64,000 nucleotides of DNA from Sulfuriroseicoccus oceanibius (GTDB lineage Bacteria > Verrucomicrobiota > Verrucomicrobiia > Verrucomicrobiales > SLCJ01). This document shows positions 9,415-17,776 of this stretch, one piece after another. The stretch covers positions 1 through 64,000 of the forward strand of contig NZ_CP066776.1 of the NCBI RefSeq assembly GCF_010681825.2, read 5' to 3'. The notes under the pieces were generated by a model, which did no database searches, was not told the origin of the DNA, and was given only the letters and a program-made list of their open reading frames with translations. Made by a program: the position numbers and the translations under genes. Each line of letters starts with the position of its first letter. Position 1 is the first letter of the stretch.

Positions 9415-10296
9415 TTACGCGCGGCGCCGGCGCATCATCAACAACGCACCACCAAGCACCGAAAGCATCGCTCCAGCAGGCTCGGGAACCGCAACCACAA
9501 CACCCGACGCCGTCACCGGATCCGAAACCACGCCAAGCTCGGACCAGGTGAGCGATCCATCAAAGCCTGCACCGACGCCGCCCAAGTCCTGGTTGAAGCT
9601 ATTGCCCTGCTCTGACGTCCCCGCCACATAGCGCAATGCGGTGTCCTGGTCGATCGAGATCCCCGCATCCGCAAGAGCCGACACCAGCGACGAAAAGTCG
9701 ATCGCGAACGACAAATAGTAATCAACCGCCCCTTTGTTCTCCTTGTCCAAATCGAGGGGCTCACCAACCGGCACGTCCGCCGAGGTAACCGCACGCCAAT
9801 CATAGAAATCAGTCGCCGCAGCGCCACCGAGGAACGTCCCAAACCCTTCGGACTTCAATGAGTCCTCAGAGGTGATCACTCCGGTCGGACTCCAGATTCC
9901 CACCTGACCCTTTTTATTGTTCACACCAACGAAGACATCCAAGGTCCCGTCGTTGTTGGCATCGATTCCAGCAAACAGGGCTCCATTGTAGCCAGGGCTT
10001 CCTTGGTCCGCTCCCAGGCGGAAACGGAACGCGATCGTACCGTCGGTGACCGACGAGGTACCGGCGTCATCGAAGCTCGTCAGGAAGAAGTCGTTGTTGG
10101 CATCGCTCACCAGGTCGGACTCTGGCTGACCAGTCTGCTGGTCGATCACAGGCTCCCCGTTCTCATACGGCACTGCCGTCCAACTGCCATCCAAACTCGG
10201 TGACGTGAGAGTCAACGCCGCATGCGCGTTACCAACCGCAAGCCCCGCGATTCCAGCAAAAGCTAACACCTTCGCACTTTTGATTAAATTGTTCAT
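9415..10296 (-). CDS. PEP-CTERM sorted secreted protein (paralog 1)
   Basis: About 293 residues from MNNLIKS (10296), chosen because it aligns with the start of the neighbouring paralog and begins a standard signal peptide ending NAHA. The mature part starts ALTLTSPSLDGSW and carries Asp-rich stretches (IDANNDGTLDVFVGVN) of calcium-binding look. The C-terminus is a classical PEP-CTERM tripartite signal: VPEPAG, a hydrophobic helix, then RRRR, recognised by an exosortase that anchors or exports proteins in exopolysaccharide-producing bacteria. The adjacent gene is a close paralog in the same orientation. No enzymatic motif is visible. Confidence 0.85.
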   Translation of the reverse strand: MNNLIKSAKVLAFAGIAGLAVGNAHAALTLTSPSLDGSWTAVPYENGEPVIDQQTGQPESDLVSDANNDFFLTSFDDAGTSSVTDGTIAFRFRLGADQGSPGYNGALFAGIDANNDGTLDVFVGVNNKKGQVGIWSPTGVITSEDSLKSEGFGTFLGGAAATDFYDWRAVTSADVPVGEPLDLDKENKGAVDYYLSFAIDFSSLVSALADAGISIDQDTALRYVAGTSEQGNSFNQDLGGVGAGFDGSLTWSELGVVSDPVTASGVVVAVPEPAGAMLSVLGGALLMMRRRRA

Positions 10297-10349
10297 GTCG
10301 ATAGTAGATTTGTGACCTGGGGGCGGTTCGCGGATCCGGTACACGAGCT

Positions 10350-10365
10350 GTTGAGCATTTTCAAC
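10350..10365. promoter_or_regulatory. Palindrome upstream of PEP-CTERM paralog 1
   Basis: The 16-bp imperfect palindrome GTTGAGCATTTTCAAC begins exactly 54 bp upstream of the ATG. The paralog has GTTGAGGTTTCTCAAC at the same spacing, so this is a candidate operator or leader hairpin kept after duplication. Confidence 0.45.
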
Positions 10366-10459
10366 CCAGACTGCGAAAAATCATCAAAACTCCCGTCACA
10401 TAACTTATTGAGGCTAAACAATCCGCTACGCCCCCCCTCTCCGACCATCCACCCAAGAC

Positions 10460-10503
10460 ACAAAAAGCCCTGCGGGTTCCGAAGATTCCCGCAGGGCTTT
10501 GTA
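10460..10503 (-). terminator. Terminator of PEP-CTERM paralog 2
   Basis: The stem GCCCTGCGGG/CCCGCAGGGC, with an added A/T-rich base, is followed on the minus strand by a run of five T. It has the same stem as the serS terminator. Confidence 0.85.
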
Positions 10504-10524
10504 AAAAGATCTGGTCGGCGATTC

Positions 10525-11433
10525 CTAGCTGCGACGCTGACGACGCATCATCAAAAGTGCACCGCCAAGAGCCGCCATCATGGTTCCGGCCGGCTCAGGA
10601 ACCGCAGACGGAGCGGTACCGTCAGCGGTGATCGGATCGGATGTAGCTCCGATATCAGACCATGGCAACGATCCGTCATACCCGGCACCAACGCCACCAA
10701 GGTCCTGGTTGAAGCTGTTGCCCTGCTCCGAGGTACCCACCACGTAGCGCAGTGCGGTGTTCTGATCGACCGTAATTCCAAGGTCACCGAGGGTCGAAAC
10801 CAAGGTCGCGAAATCAATGGCGAACGAGAGGTAATAGTCCACAGCTCCCTTGCTCTGCCCGTCCAAATCGAGCGGTGCGCCGTCAGGCACGTCGGCCGTC
10901 GTGATGGCACGCCAGTCATAATCCACACCATTCGTGTCGAGAGCGGAGCCCCCGAGGAAATCCCCGAAGCCCTGCGACTTCAACGAGTCGTTGGTGGTGA
11001 TCGGCCCGGTAGGGCGCCAGATACCAACCTTCTTGTTGGCATCCGCTCCGGAGAAGTTCACCCCGACGAACAAATCCAACGAACCATCACCCGTCGCATC
11101 AATACCCGCGAACAATGCACCGTTGTACCCCGCACTCCCCTGGTCCGATCCCAAACGGAAACGGAATGCCAAGGTACCGTCGGTCAACGATTCGGTACCA
11201 CCGTCATCAAACTGCGTGAGGAAGAACGGGTTGGTCGTATCACTCACCAAGTCGGCCTCAGACTGACCGGTTTGCTGGTCGATTACAGGCTCGCCGTTCT
11301 CGTAGGGCACTACGGTCCAGCTCTCATCCATGCTCGACGACGTCAGCGTCAATGCAGCCTGGGCGCTGCCCATCGAAAGGGCTGCAAGAGCGAGAACTAA
11401 GTGGGTTGGTTTCATGGCGCTGAAATTCGTCAT
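10525..11433 (-). CDS. PEP-CTERM sorted secreted protein (paralog 2)
   Basis: The 302-residue protein is a tandem paralog of the preceding gene: it shares VPYENGEPVIDQQTGQ, AFRFRLG.DQGS.GYNGALFAGID and SFNQDLGGVGAG. It has a signal peptide (cleavage likely after GSAQA) and ends in VPEPAGTMM, a hydrophobic helix and RRQRRS, the exosortase sorting signal. An internal ATG at 11415 could also start the protein, but the 11433 start aligns with paralog 1 and its leader. Each paralog has its own terminator, so they are likely independently transcribed. Function is unknown beyond surface or matrix location. Confidence 0.85.
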   Translation of the reverse strand: MTNFSAMKPTHLVLALAALSMGSAQAALTLTSSSMDESWTVVPYENGEPVIDQQTGQSEADLVSDTTNPFFLTQFDDGGTESLTDGTLAFRFRLGSDQGSAGYNGALFAGIDATGDGSLDLFVGVNFSGADANKKVGIWRPTGPITTNDSLKSQGFGDFLGGSALDTNGVDYDWRAITTADVPDGAPLDLDGQSKGAVDYYLSFAIDFATLVSTLGDLGITVDQNTALRYVVGTSEQGNSFNQDLGGVGAGYDGSLPWSDIGATSDPITADGTAPSAVPEPAGTMMAALGGALLMMRRQRRS

Positions 11434-11486
11434 GCTGATAATAAATTTGTCTCCTAGGACAGTGTTTGGGTGTTCATACAGGCATT

Positions 11487-11502
11487 GTTGAGGTTTCTCA
11501 AC
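11487..11502. promoter_or_regulatory. Palindrome upstream of PEP-CTERM paralog 2
   Basis: The perfect inverted repeat GTTGAGGTTTCTCAAC begins 54 bp upstream of the ATG, the same spacing as the similar palindrome at 10350-10365. The rest of the 11503-11683 gap is A/T-richer than the genes and shows nothing else I can name. Confidence 0.5.
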
Positions 11503-11683
11503 CTAATACATGAATTGAAACCAAAAAAAGTTTTTCAAGCCCTTCACGCTTAACAAAATCGACACCTTATCACTTAAGGCATCTTAACTAAAATTCGCCT
11601 ATTGAGGCCCCTTGCGGGCATTCGGGATTCAGCCCTGCCAGCAGCACTGACAAATCCAGTCAGCCCGCTATGATGGCGAGGCG

Positions 11684-12439
11684 ATGATTCTGCGAACCCT
11701 CCTCATTCTTCTCATTCTCCCCGCCTGGTCCGACGCGCGCTCACCGGTTCCAGACAACTGCCGCCAACTCGTGGTGGCCATTGCCCCAAACTCCAGCTCC
11801 AGCCACGCACGGCTCGCAGTCGCCGAACGGCCGCGCGGCGGTGGACCGTGGCAATGGGTGAGTTCCCCCTCACCCGTCCGGCTCGGCCACGCAGGCCTCG
11901 CTTGGGGCCTGGGCTTGCACCCCATTCCCAGGGGCGCACATCTGAAAAAAGAAGGCGACGGCAAAGCGCCATGCGGTGCATTCGCCATCGGCCCTGCTTA
12001 CGGCACGCTCGCGCCTGCCTCCGTCAAGCGCCGCCCGAACATGCGCTACACCCGGATTGGCGAGGGCGACTTGTGGGTGGAAGACTCGTCATCCCCTCAT
12101 TACAACCGCCACCTCAAGCTTCCCAACGACCGCCCCGCTCAGAGCGACTGGGAGAAAAAGCAGCAAATGAAGCTCAACGACAATGCCCACAAGCTCAAAG
12201 TCTTCATTGCTCACAACGCTCCGCCCAAAGTCGTCCCCAATGCCGGCAGTGCGATCTTCTTCCACATCTGGCGCAATGGCGGCAAACGCGCCACCAGTGG
12301 CTGCACGGTGATGCCGGAAGCCAGACTACGCCAACTCATCCAGTGGCTCGACCCGAAGGCCCGACCCGTCTACGTGCTGCTCACTGCAGAGGATTACCGC
12401 AGGCTGCAGAAGCAATGGAATCTTCCAGACCCGTTCTAG
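11684..12439 (+). CDS. Secreted L,D-transpeptidase-like protein (YkuD family)
   Basis: The 251-residue protein has a short signal peptide (hydrophobic residues 2-15, ending DAR). The catalytic region IFFHIWR...ATSGCTVMPEARL carries the conserved His and the nucleophile Cys of the YkuD fold (HxnS/TxGC). These enzymes cross-link peptidoglycan stem peptides or attach proteins to them in the periplasm. It resembles the COG3786 branch, in which the KxDGKAPxGxF motif (KKEGDGKAPCGAFAIG here) precedes the catalytic part. It lies 18 bp upstream of the Na/Pi cotransporter-like gene and may be cotranscribed with it. Confidence 0.82.
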   Translation: MILRTLLILLILPAWSDARSPVPDNCRQLVVAIAPNSSSSHARLAVAERPRGGGPWQWVSSPSPVRLGHAGLAWGLGLHPIPRGAHLKKEGDGKAPCGAFAIGPAYGTLAPASVKRRPNMRYTRIGEGDLWVEDSSSPHYNRHLKLPNDRPAQSDWEKKQQMKLNDNAHKLKVFIAHNAPPKVVPNAGSAIFFHIWRNGGKRATSGCTVMPEARLRQLIQWLDPKARPVYVLLTAEDYRRLQKQWNLPDPF

Positions 12440-12457
12440 CGTATCGCATCAACGACC

Positions 12458-14278
12458 ATGCTCAGCCGGACTCCAGCCCCCCGCATCATCCGTCCGATCG
12501 CACTCGGGCTCGTGGCGCTGGCAATCCTCGGCAGTCTGCTGCTTCCGACGCATGCCGCGGATCCCCTTTCGAACGAAGCCTCTGGATCCGAGCTCAACCT
12601 GACCATGATGCTGATCCAGTTGCTCGGTGGGTTGGCCCTCTTTCTCTTTGGCATGGAGATGATGGGCGATGGCTTGAAGGCGGCCGCCGGCTCGAAGATG
12701 AAGGACATTCTGGCACGCTTCACCACGAACCGGGTCAAAGCCGCCATCACCGGAAGCGTGGTCACCGCGCTGATCCAGTCGTCCTCCATCACCACCGTAC
12801 TGGTGGTGGGCTTTGTCTCCGCCGGGCTGATGAGCCTCACTCAGTCGGTCGGGGTGATCATGGGGGCCAATGTGGGCACCACCATCACGGCACAGATTGT
12901 CGCGTTCAAAGTGGAAGAAGCGGCGCTGGCCATGGTCGCGGTTGGCTTTGCCATGATCTTCATCGGCAAGCGCGACCGCATCCATCAGATCGGCCGCATC
13001 ATCATGGGACTGGGACTTGTCTTCGTAGGGATGGACGTCATGAGCGACGGCATGGCGCCGCTACGCACCTACGAGCCGTTCATCGAACTCATGGCACAGA
13101 TGCAACAACCAGCACTAGGCATCGTCATCGGCGCCCTTTTCACGGCGCTCGTCCAATCGTCTTCAGCCACCACGGGCATCGTGATCGCGCTCGCCAGCCA
13201 GGGAATCCTGCCGCTCAGCGCTGGCATCGCGTTGATCTTCGGCGCGAACATCGGCACCTGTGTCACCGCAATGCTGGCCACTCTGGGCAAGGGGCGCGAA
13301 GCCAAGCAGGTCGCATTTGTCCACGTCGTCTTTAACGTGATCGGCGTGCTCATCTGGCTCCGCTTCATCCCTGATTTGGCCTCATTCGTCGAGTCTTTCT
13401 CTCCTCCACCCGAACAGGAGGGGCTCAGCCAGCACGAGTTGTTTGCCGCCAGCGTTCCTCGCCAAGTGGCCAATGCCCACGCTGTTTTCAATATCTGCAA
13501 CACACTCCTACTTCTCCCATTTGCCGGCCTTATCGCCCGCCTCACCCAACGTGTTCTACCACGCAAAGAAGGAGAACTCCTCACTATCAAGTATCTCGAC
13601 AAGCACGCCCTCGACGTACCGTCCCTCGCACTTCACAGCGCACGTCTTGAGGTGGCCCGGCTCGGCGACCGCGCCCTGCGCATGCTCGACGGCATCCCCG
13701 CGCTGATCGTCAAACGCGACCAATCCGTCTTTGCCTGCATCGCCCGCCAACAAGAACAAGTTCAGACTCTGGACCGCGAGATCGCCAACTACATGGCTCA
13801 CATCCAGTGCGGCGACCTCAGCCAGGAAGAGGCAGCCGAGTACCAATCCATCATGCTCGCCAACAGCTCGTTGGTCGCTATTTGCAACATCATCGCTGAC
13901 GACACCGTCGAGATCGCCCGCCGTTCGATCTACGACAAATTGCGCACTAGCCAAACCATAACGGAACTCGCGGAGCATCTGATCCCCGCCGTCCGTGACG
14001 CCCTCTCCAATGCCGTGCTCTGCGTGCGCTCAAAGGACCCGGCCGATGCTGAACTCGTTCTCGCCGCCAACCATCACGTTAAGCACATCGCCAACGAATG
14101 CTTCCGCAGCCACGGTCACCGCTTCGAGTCCCCAGCGGACCTCCCTCTTTTCCGACTCAAGACCAATCTGGTCGACGCCCTGCGCCGCATCTATTCTCAC
14201 TCGAAAAAGATCGCGTACACGGTGATTCCCGCGCCGGAGCCAAAGGACGCCAGCTCACCCTCCATCGCGAAGCGATGA
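12458..14278 (+). CDS. Na/Pi cotransporter family protein with PhoU-like domain
   Basis: The 606-residue inner-membrane protein has two inverted Na/Pi cotransporter repeats, each with the QSSS signature (ALIQSSSITT near residue 107 and ALVQSSSATT near 232), and Gly-rich GANVGTT/GANIGTC loops. The C-terminal part from about residue 390 is helical and PhoU-like, probably regulating flux. The family imports phosphate with sodium or, in some bacteria, senses it. The last codons and the TGA stop coincide with the left inverted repeat of an inserted family B element, so the native C-terminus may have been changed by that insertion. Confidence 0.88.
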   Translation: MLSRTPAPRIIRPIALGLVALAILGSLLLPTHAADPLSNEASGSELNLTMMLIQLLGGLALFLFGMEMMGDGLKAAAGSKMKDILARFTTNRVKAAITGSVVTALIQSSSITTVLVVGFVSAGLMSLTQSVGVIMGANVGTTITAQIVAFKVEEAALAMVAVGFAMIFIGKRDRIHQIGRIIMGLGLVFVGMDVMSDGMAPLRTYEPFIELMAQMQQPALGIVIGALFTALVQSSSATTGIVIALASQGILPLSAGIALIFGANIGTCVTAMLATLGKGREAKQVAFVHVVFNVIGVLIWLRFIPDLASFVESFSPPPEQEGLSQHELFAASVPRQVANAHAVFNICNTLLLLPFAGLIARLTQRVLPRKEGELLTIKYLDKHALDVPSLALHSARLEVARLGDRALRMLDGIPALIVKRDQSVFACIARQQEQVQTLDREIANYMAHIQCGDLSQEEAAEYQSIMLANSSLVAICNIIADDTVEIARRSIYDKLRTSQTITELAEHLIPAVRDALSNAVLCVRSKDPADAELVLAANHHVKHIANECFRSHGHRFESPADLPLFRLKTNLVDALRRIYSHSKKIAYTVIPAPEPKDASSPSIAKR

Positions 14279-14466
14279 CTTACCGGTTAGCCAGCGGATT
14301 CATCCGCTGGTCTGGTCGCTTCAATCAATTCGCGCCGGAGGTGCGGTTTACCTCGCGGATCCTGCCCCCCCAGACTCCTGTACACCGTCCCTACGGGACG
14401 CTGCATCCGGGCACTGATGACCGGAGGTTGAAACCTCCGGCTAACCGGTAATCTGTCGCTTCGCGA
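14265..14466. repeat. Family B repeat element, full copy with terminal inverted repeats
   Basis: A 202-bp element whose ends form an imperfect 28-bp inverted repeat: outer TCGCGAAGCGA and inner TACCGGTTAGCC are identical, with a 5-bp variable piece between them. Inside are hairpins GTCCCTACGGGAC and CCGGAGGTTGAAACCTCCGG. A second copy in opposite orientation lies at 28778-28921. The left end overlaps the 3' end of the Na/Pi gene. It encodes no protein and fits a MITE- or REP-like non-autonomous element. Confidence 0.75.
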
Positions 14467-14506
14467 CGAATTGACGACGCCGGAGCCTAATTTAGCTCCA
14501 TTCGTC

Positions 14507-15361
14507 TCATGCGCTCTTCTTCAACACGCCATAGCGAGGGCTCACCACGAAGGCCACCGCAAACGCAGCGCCCAGCAACAGGACGATCGTCGGTCCCTGC
14601 TCGATGTCGGCCCACCAGCCGATGAAAATTGCCGAAACCGAAACCACCGCGCCGATCACCCCACCGCCCCAAAACAACTTGGAGGTCGCGTTGGTGAACA
14701 AAAACATGATCGCCGCCGGAGTCACCAGCAGACCGAGCGCCAGAATGCACCCCACCGCTTGGAGCGAACTGATCAAAATCAGAATCAACAAGCCCATCAG
14801 CAAGTAGTTCAACGCACGCACCGGCACCCCGAGAGAAGCCGCCACGTTGGGCTCGAACAACATCATCACCAACGGCCTCTGTAACGCGGTCATCACCGTC
14901 AGAGCCACCAACGCAATAATGAACGACACCCAAAGGTCACCATTGCTCATGTGCATGATGCTGCCAAACAACCACTCGGAAAGCTCACTCTGCACGCCGA
15001 TCCTCCGCAAGATCACAATCCCGCCCGAAAACGCCGCCGTATACAAAATCGCCAGCGCCGAGTCATGGTCGATCCGCGAACCCCGCGACACCGCCAACGA
15101 CCCCAGACCGACAATCAACGCCGCAATCAACGCCCCAAGGAACGCACTCCAGTCACTCAAGCCCGTGATCAGAATCGCCACTGCAATCCCCGGCAGCAAC
15201 GCATGGGACAGTGACCCCACTTTCAGCGCATCCCGTCGCAGCACCACAAAAGCACTCGCGTAACCGTTTGTGAACCCGATCAGCAACGCGGCCACAAGCG
15301 CCCGCAAGTTGAACTGATGCTGTAACGGCTCGGCAAGCCAATCGATAAACTCATTCATCAT
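14507..15361 (-). CDS. Zn/Mn ABC transporter permease (ABC-3 family)
   Basis: The 284-residue protein has about 8 hydrophobic segments and matches the ZnuB/MntB permease family, for example in the ALLPGIAVAIL and GLLVTPAAIMFL stretches. It forms the membrane channel for the metal delivered by the solute-binding protein encoded at 16707. It is the last gene of a four-gene minus-strand operon, 17 bp after the ATPase gene. Metal specificity (zinc or manganese) cannot be decided from the permease. Confidence 0.9.
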   Translation of the reverse strand: MMNEFIDWLAEPLQHQFNLRALVAALLIGFTNGYASAFVVLRRDALKVGSLSHALLPGIAVAILITGLSDWSAFLGALIAALIVGLGSLAVSRGSRIDHDSALAILYTAAFSGGIVILRRIGVQSELSEWLFGSIMHMSNGDLWVSFIIALVALTVMTALQRPLVMMLFEPNVAASLGVPVRALNYLLMGLLILILISSLQAVGCILALGLLVTPAAIMFLFTNATSKLFWGGGVIGAVVSVSAIFIGWWADIEQGPTIVLLLGAAFAVAFVVSPRYGVLKKSA

Positions 15362-15378
15362 CGTGTCAGGTCGTCAAA

Positions 15379-16215
15379 TCAGAGGGTCGCCCCATTTGCC
15401 ACCCCAGCCGGGTGATGTTTTGCAGCCTCGTTAAAGGCGGCCTCCAGATCAGGCGTCAACCGCAACTGCCCGCCGTACGCCTTGCGAATGTTGTCCCAAG
15501 TGAATGTCTCGCTCACTTGCCCGAACGCGACCTGCTCACGCGCCACAATCAGCACCTCATCGAAAATATCAGGAACGGTTGCCAACTCGTGGTGCGATGC
15601 CACGACGAGGCGACCCTCGCCCGCCAAGCGCTTGAGCACCTCGATCAACCCCTCAGCCGCCGGCCTGTCCAGCCCGGTGAAGGGCTCGTCCAACAACAGC
15701 ACATGAGCCTGCTGGGCCAACGCCCGCGCAATGAACGCCCGCTGCTGCTGCCCTCCGGAAAGCTCACTGATCTGACGGTCCGCCAAATCTTCCAAATGCA
15801 TTTGCTCGATCGCTTCGGCCACCATGCGATCATCGTCCTTGCGGAACGAACGCCACCACCCCGTCTGCGGGTAGCGCCCCATTTCCACCACACCACGCAC
15901 CGTGATCGGAAACGACCAATCGATTTGTTCGCGCTGCGGCAGATACGCGATTTCACGGCTCCATTTTGCCACTTGGGCACCCCGCCAGAGCACCTCGCCG
16001 GAAGCAGGCGTCATCAGTCCGGCAATCGTCTTGAGCAAGGTGGACTTACCGGCGCCATTGGGACCAACCAGCGCGACACAGTTACCGCACGAGCTCGCCA
16101 GGCTGACATCACTCAGCGCGCGGTGTTCACGATAGTTCACACACAGACCATTCACCACCAGCTCGTGGTGATGACCGCAGTGCGCACAATTGTCATGGGT
16201 TTCGTGACTCATCAA
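15379..16215 (-). CDS. Zn/Mn ABC transporter ATP-binding protein
   Basis: The 278-residue ATPase has Walker A GPNGAGKST, the signature LSGGQQQR, Walker B VLLLDEP and the switch His in ASHHE. Its N-terminus is unusual: HETHDNCAHCGHHHE, a His/Cys-rich tag that could bind zinc. It starts at the ATG-ATG pair at 16215, 9 bp downstream of the 152-residue unknown gene, and is followed by the permease. Confidence 0.92.
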   Translation of the reverse strand: MMSHETHDNCAHCGHHHELVVNGLCVNYREHRALSDVSLASSCGNCVALVGPNGAGKSTLLKTIAGLMTPASGEVLWRGAQVAKWSREIAYLPQREQIDWSFPITVRGVVEMGRYPQTGWWRSFRKDDDRMVAEAIEQMHLEDLADRQISELSGGQQQRAFIARALAQQAHVLLLDEPFTGLDRPAAEGLIEVLKRLAGEGRLVVASHHELATVPDIFDEVLIVAREQVAFGQVSETFTWDNIRKAYGGQLRLTPDLEAAFNEAAKHHPAGVANGATL

Positions 16216-16224
16216 ATTCGCTGG

Positions 16225-16683
16225 TTAATTCTCCTCCTCCGGCACCGCAATGCGTACACGCTCATCCGCGAAGCCTGCCACCCGCAGCATCACCCCCTGC
16301 TTCTCCGCACCTGCAGGAAGAACCGCCACCTCCACCGCACTCTCGGGCGCACCCTCGACAGCGGCAAAGTCCGCCTCTACATCAAACACCCACTCGTCGG
16401 AAGCACCGACCATCTCGATCGCCACCACTTCCTCCTGCAGCCCATCCTCCTCGAAGACCAAGCGCGCCAATTCATTGCCATCCTGACGCACGACCACTTG
16501 AGCCGGAGTGTGGGAAACCCAAACCAACAACTCGGCAGACTCCAAGTCCACCTCCGTCGGGTCAGCGCCCCCGTCGGCCACCGCCACCGCAGGATCAGTC
16601 GAGGTCAACCGCCAAACCGGCACCGCAATCAGGCCAAGGCCAACGGCCACGAGCAATGTGAGAAACAAAGGAGACGTGCGCAT
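16225..16683 (-). CDS. Unknown membrane-anchored protein within metal ABC operon
   Basis: The 152-residue protein has one N-terminal membrane segment (about residues 6-25) and an acidic, beta-rich exported part with an LLVWVSHTPAQVVVR stretch. I do not recognise the family. It sits 23 bp after the metal-binding protein gene and 9 bp before the ATPase gene, so it is very probably cotranscribed. Position suggests an accessory role in metal handling in the periplasm, but no Cys or His cluster is present, so it is not an obvious metal chaperone. Confidence 0.7.
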   Translation of the reverse strand: MRTSPLFLTLLVAVGLGLIAVPVWRLTSTDPAVAVADGGADPTEVDLESAELLVWVSHTPAQVVVRQDGNELARLVFEEDGLQEEVVAIEMVGASDEWVFDVEADFAAVEGAPESAVEVAVLPAGAEKQGVMLRVAGFADERVRIAVPEEEN

Positions 16684-16706
16684 GGATCAGTCGAATTTCG
16701 TCGCAA

Positions 16707-17621
16707 TTACTCACCCAGCCCGTCGGCGATCGCTTCCACATTGTGGCGGATCATCGCTACAAAGCTCGACGCACCGTCGGCAATCAGCGGCTCGCCCAAC
16801 TTCACGCCTGTCTCCCGCTGCAGGGAAATCACTCCTTTGTTGCGCCCGCCCCGCTCGGGGAACACGGCAGCCACCCCTTCCTCACGCAAAATTTTCGAAG
16901 CCGCCGCCAAATCTTTGGCGGTCGCATCCTGCTCTGGGTTCAATCCTTGCACCGCTACCACCTCAAAGCCGAACTCCTTGGCAAAATAACCAAATGCTGT
17001 GTGCGCCGTTACCAACTTGCGCTTGTCGCGCGGCACCACCGCCAGTTGCTTCGATGCCCAAGCCTTCAGCTGACGCAGCTCGGCAGCGTACTTCGCTGCA
17101 TTCTTCTTGTACTCGGCTTTGCCCGCGGGATCGACCTTGCCGAATGCCGCAGCCACAATCCTAGCTGCACGCTCGGTGTGCCCGATGCTGTGCCACCAAT
17201 GCGGGTCCACCCCGCCGGCACCGTGAGTCGGACAGCAGGCATAAATCGACTCATCCCCCACCCGCAGCGACGGGATCTTCCGCCCGACCTCCACCACCTC
17301 CGGACCGTCCGCCCCCAAAGTGTCACGCAACGCTCCAAGGCTCGTCTCCATCCCCTTGCCAGCCGCCAACACCAGCGCCGACGACTGAATCATCTGCATG
17401 TCCGAAGGACGCAGCTCCAAGTGGTGTGGGTTCCGGTCCTCGCCCACCAAATCAATCACCTCCACACGAGTACCGCCAACCTTGCCCGCCAAGTCCGCCA
17501 TCAACGGATGCAGCGCAGTCACGCGCATCGCCGGCTCGGCCGCCACCAGGCCGACCAGCCACATCGCCACCAGCCCGATCCAGGCGGTTGCCCATCTTTT
17601 CTGCGCAGGTTGATTCGTCAT
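16707..17621 (-). CDS. Zn/Mn ABC transporter solute-binding protein (ZnuA/TroA-like)
   Basis: The 304-residue secreted protein has a signal peptide ending near VAAEP. Cluster A-1 metal-binding features are visible: NPHHLELRP (first His), DPHWWHS (second His), AHTAFGYFAKEFG (third His) and PLIADG (Asp ligand). It lacks the long His-rich loop of many zinc-specific ZnuA proteins, so Mn or Fe cannot be excluded; a DESIYACCPTHG loop with two Cys is unusual. It is the first gene of the operon, and a short palindrome lies 31 bp upstream of its start. Confidence 0.88.
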   Translation of the reverse strand: MTNQPAQKRWATAWIGLVAMWLVGLVAAEPAMRVTALHPLMADLAGKVGGTRVEVIDLVGEDRNPHHLELRPSDMQMIQSSALVLAAGKGMETSLGALRDTLGADGPEVVEVGRKIPSLRVGDESIYACCPTHGAGGVDPHWWHSIGHTERAARIVAAAFGKVDPAGKAEYKKNAAKYAAELRQLKAWASKQLAVVPRDKRKLVTAHTAFGYFAKEFGFEVVAVQGLNPEQDATAKDLAAASKILREEGVAAVFPERGGRNKGVISLQRETGVKLGEPLIADGASSFVAMIRHNVEAIADGLGE

Positions 17622-17651
17622 GCGCCCAGCTTAGCGCAAAGAATCCACTAA

Positions 17652-17666
17652 TGCAAATATCTTGCA
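17652..17666. promoter_or_regulatory. Candidate metalloregulator operator upstream of the metal ABC operon
   Basis: The inverted repeat TGCAAATATCTTGCA (5-bp arms, 5-bp A/T spacer) lies 31 bp before the solute-binding protein ATG. A Fur/Zur-type repressor is the expected regulator of such an operon, but the motif is not one I can match to a named regulator. Confidence 0.4.
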
Positions 17667-17776
17667 ACAAGAGCCGCCAGTGCGCCAACAGCCCCGATCT
17701 TGAGCGTAAAAACACGGATCACCCAATCTCCCACCAGCCCCCCATCGGTTCCGACAAGGTGACCGTTCATTGGGTA

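Noticed and set aside
11848-13335. 495-codon plus-strand open frame
   Set aside because: Overlaps the L,D-transpeptidase and Na/Pi genes in another frame; Arg/His/Pro-rich shadow.
15412-16989. 525-codon plus-strand open frame
   Set aside because: Antisense to the metal ABC operon genes.
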